This document shows positions 5,202 to 9,479 of a DNA stretch of 9,479 nt, piece after piece (within the stretch, counting starts at the first letter, position 1; every line of letters starts with the position of its first letter). Origin of the DNA: an uncultured Bacilli bacterium (GTDB lineage Bacteria > Bacillota_I > Bacilli_A > RF39 > UBA660); contig CANQHK010000041.1 in NCBI GenBank assembly GCA_947623645.1, positions 1 to 9,479 on the forward strand, written 5' to 3'. The notes under the pieces were generated by a model. The model did no database searches. It worked only from the letters and a program-made list of their open reading frames with translations, and had not been told where the DNA came from. A program made the position numbers and the translations under genes.

Positions 5202-6323
5202 ATGAAATTAAGAATTAAAAAAGATGTGCTTTTGGAAGGATTGAATAAAGTTTCCAAAGCGATTTCAACAAAGAATTTAGTTCCTGTTTTAGCGGGAATA
5301 AAATTTGAATTAGAAGAAAAAGGGTTAACTCTTACGGCAAGTGATAATGATATTACCATTCAAACATTTATCCCTAAGGAAGATGCTATGGAAATTGATA
5401 AAGAGGGAAGTATTATTATTCAAGGAAAATATATTTTAGATATTGTTCGAAAACTTCCTGATGAATATATCAATATAGAAGTTGTGGATGATTTAAAAAT
5501 TTTAATCTATACAGAAAATAGTGAATTTAATTTAAATGGTATTAATAAGAATGAATATCCAAATATTCATTTAGAATATAGTAAGAATCCTATCTCTATT
5601 TCTAGTAGACTTCTTAAAAGTATTGTTTTCCAAACATCTTTTGCTTCTAGTAATGATGAATCAAGACCTGTTCTTACAGGAATTAACTTTAAAATTATGG
5701 GAAATATCTTAGAATGTAATTCTACGGATTCTTATCGTTTAGCAAGAAAAATTGTTAATTTGGATACGGTTGTAGAAGAAGCACATAATATCGTTATTCC
5801 AAGTCGAAATTTGATGGAATTTACGAAAATTATTAACGATAATGATGATTCTTTACAACTTCATATCTTTAATAATAAGATTTTGTTTCAATATGATAAT
5901 CTTTTGTTTCAATCTCGTTTAATTAATGGAACTTATCCAAATACTTCCAATTTACTTCCAGAGGAATCTCTATTGAAAGTTACTACGACGGTCAATGAAC
6001 TTTATAGTGTTATTGATCGAGCTAGTATTTTGACAAGTGATAAGGAAAAGAATGTGGTAACTTTAGAAACCGATGGGAATAAATTAATGGTTCGTTCTAA
6101 TTCTGTCGAAATTGGTCGAGTAGAAGAAAAAATGTATGTTGAGAAAAATAATGAAGAAAACATTAAAATTAGTTTTATTGCCAAATATATGTTGGAAGCA
6201 TTAAAATCTTTTACGGGTGAACAAGTAGAAATCTCTTTTGTGGGAGAAGTTAAACCAATTCTTTTAAAAGAAATCGGGGATGATAGTTTAACACAGCTCG
6301 TTTTACCAATTCGTACTTATTAA
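5202..6323 (+). CDS. dnaN: DNA polymerase III beta sliding clamp
   Basis: DnaN forms the ring-shaped dimer that tethers replicative polymerase to DNA and serves as a landing pad for repair proteins. The 373-residue product matches the family length and its three repeated clamp domains (about 1-125, 126-250, 251-373). Recognisable stretches are KNLVPVLAGIKFE near residue 25, SRPVLTGINF at the start of domain II and the C-terminal QLVLPIRTY, which forms part of the ligand-binding pocket. ATG 5202 was chosen because it has an SD (AGAAGGA) with 6-nt spacing and gives the family start MKLRI; an in-frame GTG at 5163 lies in the origin tract. It follows dnaA and is closed by a double terminator. Confidence 0.98.
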   Translation: MKLRIKKDVLLEGLNKVSKAISTKNLVPVLAGIKFELEEKGLTLTASDNDITIQTFIPKEDAMEIDKEGSIIIQGKYILDIVRKLPDEYINIEVVDDLKILIYTENSEFNLNGINKNEYPNIHLEYSKNPISISSRLLKSIVFQTSFASSNDESRPVLTGINFKIMGNILECNSTDSYRLARKIVNLDTVVEEAHNIVIPSRNLMEFTKIINDNDDSLQLHIFNNKILFQYDNLLFQSRLINGTYPNTSNLLPEESLLKVTTTVNELYSVIDRASILTSDKEKNVVTLETDGNKLMVRSNSVEIGRVEEKMYVEKNNEENIKISFIAKYMLEALKSFTGEQVEISFVGEVKPILLKEIGDDSLTQLVLPIRTY

Positions 6324-6333
6324 TTATAAAATT

Positions 6334-6354
6334 AGTGGATTTTCCACTTTTTTT
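6334..6354 (+). terminator. Rho-independent terminator after dnaN (first hairpin)
   Basis: AGTGGA (6334-6339), loop TTT and TCCACT (6343-6348) form a perfect 6-bp stem followed by a T run to 6354. It starts 10 nt after the dnaN stop. Confidence 0.85.
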
Positions 6355-6367
6355 GTGGATTTTTTTC
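6343..6367 (+). terminator. Overlapping second terminator hairpin after dnaN
   Basis: TCCAC (6343-6347), a T7 loop and GTGGA (6355-6359) form a 5-bp stem followed by TTTTTTT. It shares the TCCAC arm with the first hairpin, so only one of the two can form at a time. It probably backs up termination. Confidence 0.6.
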
Positions 6368-6369
6368 TC

Positions 6370-6398
6370 TTTTCGACATATTTCGTCAAATTTCGACA
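6370..6398 (+). repeat. Three 10-bp-phased TTTCG(A/T)CA repeats upstream of the comK-like gene
   Basis: TTTTCGACA (6370-6378), ATTTCGTCA (6380-6388) and ATTTCGACA (6390-6398) start exactly 10 bp apart, one helical turn, and end 12 bp before the -10. TTTTCGACA also occurs in the DnaA-box array upstream of dnaA (3468-3476). They look like a regulator-binding array; DnaA is the candidate suggested by sequence, but the binder is unknown. Confidence 0.55.
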
Positions 6399-6406
6399 AA
6401 ACTTTG

Positions 6407-6415
6407 TGCTATAAT
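6407..6415 (+). promoter_or_regulatory. Extended -10 promoter of the comK-like gene
   Basis: TGCTATAAT, within TGTGCTATAAT, is a TRTGN-extended -10 with perfect TATAAT. No -35 is recognisable; the phased repeats occupy that region, so activation or repression there is plausible. A 5-bp inverted repeat ACAAA-AC-TTTGT (6396-6407) abuts it. Confidence 0.7.
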
Positions 6416-6441
6416 TCGGTGCTGTTTAAGGGGGAAAATTT

Positions 6442-6879
6442 ATGAAAAATTATATTATTCAAGAAGATACTTTAGCGATTATTGGAATTCATGCAAATTG
6501 TTGTAGAATTATTGAAAAAAATCGGGAGTTTTATGTTTTTGCACCTTGGCAACAGATTTTGAATGATAGTTGCTTATATTATGGGTCAAGTTATCAAGGA
6601 AGATTAGAGGGAAGTAAGGATATTTTGAATAAAGATTATAAAGTTCCTATCATTTTAAGTGAAATGAGAAAGTTAATTTTTTTCGCTGTTGGAAATCAAA
6701 CGGATTTTAATTGTGTTTGGATCTCTTTAAAAATGATGAAAGATTATCAAATTTTATCGGGGAAAATAAAGTTTATTTTCTATAATAATAAAGAATTATA
6801 CGTTTATTCTGGAAAGGAATCTTTTGAAAATCAACTACTTAAGGCATATAACCTTGAAAGACTCTTAAATTTAAGGTAA
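6442..6879 (+). CDS. Short ComK-family competence regulator homolog
   Basis: ComK is the transcription factor that switches on DNA-uptake genes in B. subtilis. This 145-residue protein carries the family core: an EKNREFYV strand (25-32), SCLYYGSSYQGRLEG (43-57) matching ComK's SC-x-FFGSSYAGR-x2-G, KVPI (67-70) matching KPPI, C91-x-WIS (91-95) matching CGWIS, the LSGKIKFIFYNNKE strand and SFENQL (127-132) matching SFENQV. It stops soon after that point and lacks the roughly 45-50 C-terminal residues of B. subtilis ComK, which include the MecA-docking segment. An SD (AAGGGGG) lies 7 nt before the ATG. It has its own promoter and flanking terminators, so it is a single-gene unit between dnaN and recF. 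Family assignment is from remembered motifs; whether it controls competence is inference. Confidence 0.8.
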   Translation: MKNYIIQEDTLAIIGIHANCCRIIEKNREFYVFAPWQQILNDSCLYYGSSYQGRLEGSKDILNKDYKVPIILSEMRKLIFFAVGNQTDFNCVWISLKMMKDYQILSGKIKFIFYNNKELYVYSGKESFENQLLKAYNLERLLNLR

Positions 6880-6904
6880 AAAAATCATTAAAAAGTTGAT
6901 TTTT
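6880..6904 (+). terminator. Weak AT-only hairpin after the comK-like gene
   Basis: AAAAATCA (6880-6887) and TGATTTTT (6897-6904) form an 8-bp inverted repeat with a 9-nt loop directly after the stop codon. The 3' arm supplies the U run. A low-GC stem suggests a leaky terminator at best. Confidence 0.45.
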
Positions 6905-6926
6905 GTTACTCATTCGTCCCTATTTG

Positions 6927-6935
6927 TGGTATAAT
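6927..6935 (+). promoter_or_regulatory. Extended -10 promoter of recF-gyrB
   Basis: TGGTATAAT, within TGTGGTATAAT, repeats the TRTGN-extended -10 pattern. No good -35 is present. A start near 6942 would leave a leader of about 60 nt before the recF GTG. No other promoter is seen before gyrB. Confidence 0.7.
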
Positions 6936-6970
6936 ATATTCATGTGTATAGGTATATTTATTTTGACAAA

Positions 6971-6978
6971 AAGGTGAG
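6971..6978 (+). promoter_or_regulatory. Ribosome binding site of the recF leader ORF
   Basis: AAGGTGAG is placed 6 nt before ATG 6985, but 14 nt before GTG 6993 and 26 nt before GTG 7005. The only strong SD here therefore serves the short leader ORF rather than recF directly. Confidence 0.65.
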
Positions 6979-6984
6979 AATATG

Positions 6985-7008
6985 ATGTTTTTGTGGGTAA
7001 AGACGTGA
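6985..7008 (+). CDS. Putative leader peptide MFLWVKT, coupled to recF
   Basis: ATG 6985 opens a seven-codon frame (MFLWVKT) ending in TGA 7006-7008. Another ATG at 6982 would add one Met. It has the only good SD before recF. Its stop overlaps the likely recF GTG (7005-7007) as GTGA, the classical geometry for translational coupling. No function is known to me for the peptide; the arrangement suggests it delivers ribosomes to recF, keeping RecF low. Alternatives are that recF starts at GTG 6993 and this frame is accidental. Confidence 0.4.
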   Translation: MFLWVKT

Positions 7009-8123
7009 TTTTAAAAAAATTAGAGTTTATTCATTTTCGAAATTATAAAAAAGCTAAGATTCAGCTTGGTAAAGATATTAATATTTTCATCGGTAATAAT
7101 GGTCAAGGTAAAACCAATATACTAGAAGCTATCTATATACTTGCTGTTACGAAATCCCATCGTTTTGGAGAACAGGTTTATTTAATTCAAAAAGATGAAG
7201 AATTAGCAAAAGTTAAGGGAAGTTTACAGAAAGATCATACTTATCAAGAATTAGAAGTTGATATCGGTAAAAATTTTAAAAAAACTTATGTTAATCAAAC
7301 GGAAATTCGGAAAATATCTGATTATATTACCAATCTTAATGTTATTTTATTTACGCCGGATGATTTGGATATTATTAAAGGTTCTCCACAGGGGAGAAGA
7401 AATCTTTTAAATATTGAAATTAGCCAAATTAATAAACATTATATTCAATGTTTGAATGAGTATAATAAAATATTAAAGACTCGTAATGAATATTTAAAAA
7501 CAATGTATATTAATCATCTTTCTGATACAAGATATTTGGATATTTTAACAGACAAGTTAATTAAGAGAGCAATTTATATTTATAAGTATCGAATAGAATT
7601 TCTTCATAAAATTAATGATTCTATCTCTGATATTTATGAAAAAATATCGAATTATAAAGGTTTAAAAGTAGTCTATGAAAATTCTTTGGATTTTTTTGAA
7701 TTTGATGAAGAGTTTATTGAAAAATCTTTGAAAGAAAAGATTCAAAGGCATTTTGAAAGAGAATTGCAACAAGGAAATACTTTATATGGGCCTCATCGTG
7801 ATGATTTTTCTTTTTATTTAGAAGAAGATGATGTTAAAATATTTTCTTCTCAGGGAGGTCAAAGGCTTGCTATTATTGCTTTTAAACTAGCAGAAATTCC
7901 TATTTTTAAAGAGAAAACAGGGGAGAGCCCGATTCTTTTATTGGATGATATTTTTAGTGAAATCGATGCTAAAAAAAGAAATCGATTAATGAATTATATT
8001 AAAAATGATGTGCAGACCATTATTACTGCAACAGATTTAAAAAATATGAATAAGAAAATGCTTGAAAATAGTAAAATATTTGAAGTTTTTTCTGGAAATA
8101 TTCGGGAAAGGATGAGTAAATAA
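7005..8123 (+). CDS. recF: DNA replication and repair protein RecF
   Basis: RecF is an ABC/SMC-like ATPase that, with RecO and RecR, loads RecA at single-strand gaps near stalled forks. From GTG 7005 the product is 372 residues and begins MILKKLEFIHFRNYKKAKI, the standard RecF start. Walker A is GNNGQGKT (30-37), the ABC signature SSQGGQR (281-287) and Walker B ILLLDD (310-315) with FSEID after it. KSHR and LNVILFTPDDLDIIKGSP are also family stretches. An in-frame GTG at 6993 would add MGKD but is poorly spaced from the SD; 7005 overlaps a leader ORF stop. The gene ends 1 nt before the gyrB ATG, so the two are co-transcribed. The small remB (yaaB) gene found between them in B. subtilis is absent. 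Confidence 0.96.
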   Translation: MILKKLEFIHFRNYKKAKIQLGKDINIFIGNNGQGKTNILEAIYILAVTKSHRFGEQVYLIQKDEELAKVKGSLQKDHTYQELEVDIGKNFKKTYVNQTEIRKISDYITNLNVILFTPDDLDIIKGSPQGRRNLLNIEISQINKHYIQCLNEYNKILKTRNEYLKTMYINHLSDTRYLDILTDKLIKRAIYIYKYRIEFLHKINDSISDIYEKISNYKGLKVVYENSLDFFEFDEEFIEKSLKEKIQRHFERELQQGNTLYGPHRDDFSFYLEEDDVKIFSSQGGQRLAIIAFKLAEIPIFKEKTGESPILLLDDIFSEIDAKKRNRLMNYIKNDVQTIITATDLKNMNKKMLENSKIFEVFSGNIRERMSK

Positions 8124-8124
8124 C

Positions 8125-9479
8125 ATGAATGAATTAGATGAAAAAGTTGAAGGAAATTATGATGCCTCTTCCATACAAGTTTTGGAAGGATTAGAAGCCG
8201 TAAGAAAAAGACCTGGTATGTATATTGGTACAACGAGTGAAAGAGGATTGCATCATTTGGTTTGGGAGATTGTCGATAATGCTATTGATGAGGCTTTGGC
8301 TGGATATTGTGATGACATAGAAGTCATTATTGGTCGAGAAAATACAATTACTGTTAAGGATGATGGACGTGGTGTTCCGGTTGATATTCACCCAAAGACA
8401 GGAAAAAGTACAGTAGAAACGATTTATACTGTTCTTCATGCTGGAGGAAAATTTGGTGGTGGAGGATATAAGGTTTCTGGTGGACTTCATGGTGTTGGAG
8501 CCAGTGTTGTCAATGCTCTTAGTAGTTGGTTAGAAGTTCGTGTTTATAAGGATGGAAATGTTTATTTTCAAAGATTTGAGAATGGAGGACATCCTGTAGG
8601 AGATTTGAAAATTATCGATCATTGTTCTGATGATCGGACAGGTACAACAGTAACTTTTAAACCGGATCCAGAAATTTTTAAAGAAACGACGATATTTAAT
8701 TATGAAATTTTGCATAATCGGCTTCGTGAACTAGCTTTTTTAAATCGGGGACTTAAAATTCATTTAAGGGATGAGAGAGAAGATGATAAGCATGAAGATT
8801 TTCATTATGAAGGTGGAATTCGTGAATATGTAGAGATGCTTAATAAAAATAAAAATCCTATTCATGAAACAATTATTGATTGTTATGGAAAAGAAAAGGA
8901 TATTTCGTTAGAAGTTGCTTTACAATACAATGAAACATATAATTCGGCAATCTATTCTTTTGTTAATAATATTACTACTCCAGAAGGTGGTACTCATGAA
9001 GATGGCGTGCGTCGTGCTTTAACTAGAGTTTTAAATAAGTATGCAACGAAGAATGGTATGTTGAAAGAAAAGGATGATCCACTCTCTGGAGATGATGTTC
9101 GTGAAGGAATTACGATGATTATTTCTTGTAAACATCCTGATCCACAGTTTGAAGGTCAGACAAAGACAAAGCTTGGAAATGCAGAGGTTCGAGGAATTGC
9201 GGATAAGATTTTTTCGGAGTCTTTTGAAAGATTTTTACTTGAAAACCCAGATCAGGCTAGAATTATTGTCGATAAATCGATGACTGCTGCAAGGGCTCGT
9301 GTTGCTGCTAAAAAGGCTCGAGAATTGACGCGCCGAAAAGGGGATTTAGATGTTACTAATTTTTATGGAAAATTATCTGATTGTAAAAGCAAAGACGCAA
9401 CTGTAAGTGAAATTTTCTTAGTCGAGGGAGATTCTGCAGGTGGTTCTGCTATTAAAGGAAGAGATAGTATGACACAGGC
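8125..9479 (+). CDS. gyrB: DNA gyrase subunit B (3'-truncated by window edge)
   Basis: GyrB is the ATPase subunit of DNA gyrase, which introduces negative supercoils with GyrA. The frame is open for 451 codons from ATG 8125 and leaves the window; about 190 residues of a typical 640 are missing. The GHKL ATPase domain shows YDASSIQVLEGLEAVRKRPG, the N-box EIVDNAIDEA (48-57, N52), DDGRGVP (79-85) and the lid GGLHGVG (119-125). The transducer part includes TPEGGTHEDG. The Toprim motif EGDSAGG (434-440) is at the end, followed by SAIKGRDSMTQA. Position after recF favours GyrB over the paralogue ParE. A modest SD (AAAGGA 8107-8112) lies 12 nt before the start, within recF, so coupling to recF is likely. 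Confidence 0.96.
   Translation, partial: MNELDEKVEGNYDASSIQVLEGLEAVRKRPGMYIGTTSERGLHHLVWEIVDNAIDEALAGYCDDIEVIIGRENTITVKDDGRGVPVDIHPKTGKSTVETIYTVLHAGGKFGGGGYKVSGGLHGVGASVVNALSSWLEVRVYKDGNVYFQRFENGGHPVGDLKIIDHCSDDRTGTTVTFKPDPEIFKETTIFNYEILHNRLRELAFLNRGLKIHLRDEREDDKHEDFHYEGGIREYVEMLNKNKNPIHETIIDCYGKEKDISLEVALQYNETYNSAIYSFVNNITTPEGGTHEDGVRRALTRVLNKYATKNGMLKEKDDPLSGDDVREGITMIISCKHPDPQFEGQTKTKLGNAEVRGIADKIFSESFERFLLENPDQARIIVDKSMTAARARVAAKKARELTRRKGDLDVTNFYGKLSDCKSKDATVSEIFLVEGDSAGGSAIKGRDSMTQ

Noticed and set aside
4403..5359. Minus-strand open frames of 72-77 codons opposite dnaA and dnaN
   Set aside because: They are shadows of the coding strand; they run against well-supported genes or the origin and have no SD or protein signature.
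6963..6968. TTGACA as a -35 element just before recF
   Set aside because: No -10 occurs 16-18 bp downstream, and it lies after the extended -10 promoter.
6993..7004. GTG 6993 as the recF start
   Set aside because: It is 14 nt from the SD and adds MGKD before the family-typical start; kept only as an alternative.
8191..8715. Minus-strand open frames opposite gyrB
   Set aside because: They are antisense to the conserved GHKL ATPase coding sequence, which explains the base composition.

Overview
The window is a bacterial chromosomal replication-origin locus from a low-GC, AT-rich Gram-positive (Bacillota, class Bacilli). The gene order, the roughly 30% GC by eye, the strong purine-rich Shine-Dalgarno sites and a lipoprotein-type YidC all point that way. 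TGA is used as a stop (dnaA, yidC) and tryptophan is TGG, so the standard code applies and this is not a Mycoplasma with code 4. The closest impression is a deep Bacilli lineage such as Erysipelotrichales/RF39-like gut bacteria; the exact taxon cannot be fixed from this sequence alone.

Layout: genes diverge from a non-coding origin at about 3360-3707. Leftward (minus strand) run rpmH (L34), rnpA, yidC and jag as one cluster, closed by a terminator. Then comes mnmE from its own promoter, cut by the window's left edge. Rightward (plus strand) run dnaA, dnaN, a short ComK-family gene, recF and gyrB, the last cut by the right edge. DnaA-box-like 9-mers lie on both sides of dnaA (3461-3654 and 5064-5162), giving a bipartite origin like that of B. 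subtilis. An AT-rich tract immediately follows the tandem boxes before dnaN.

The housekeeping genes form two functional groups. The left group handles ribosome and RNase P assembly, membrane insertion and tRNA modification. The right group handles replication initiation (DnaA), the sliding clamp (DnaN), gap repair (RecF) and supercoiling (GyrB).

The main surprise is the gene between dnaN and recF. In B. subtilis this slot holds the small S4-domain gene yaaA. Here it holds a 145-residue protein with the signature motifs of ComK, the competence master regulator, but without ComK's C-terminal tail. Its upstream region carries three 10-bp-phased TTTCG(A/T)CA repeats, and the TTTTCGACA form also occurs in the DnaA-box cluster upstream of dnaA. 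Other points of note are a seven-codon leader ORF overlapping the likely recF start, two mutually exclusive terminator hairpins after dnaN, a 40-residue L34, a 7-residue insertion in the DnaA AAA+ domain and a long Cys-containing outer segment in YidC. No RNA genes, insertion sequences, CRISPR arrays or prophage genes were seen.
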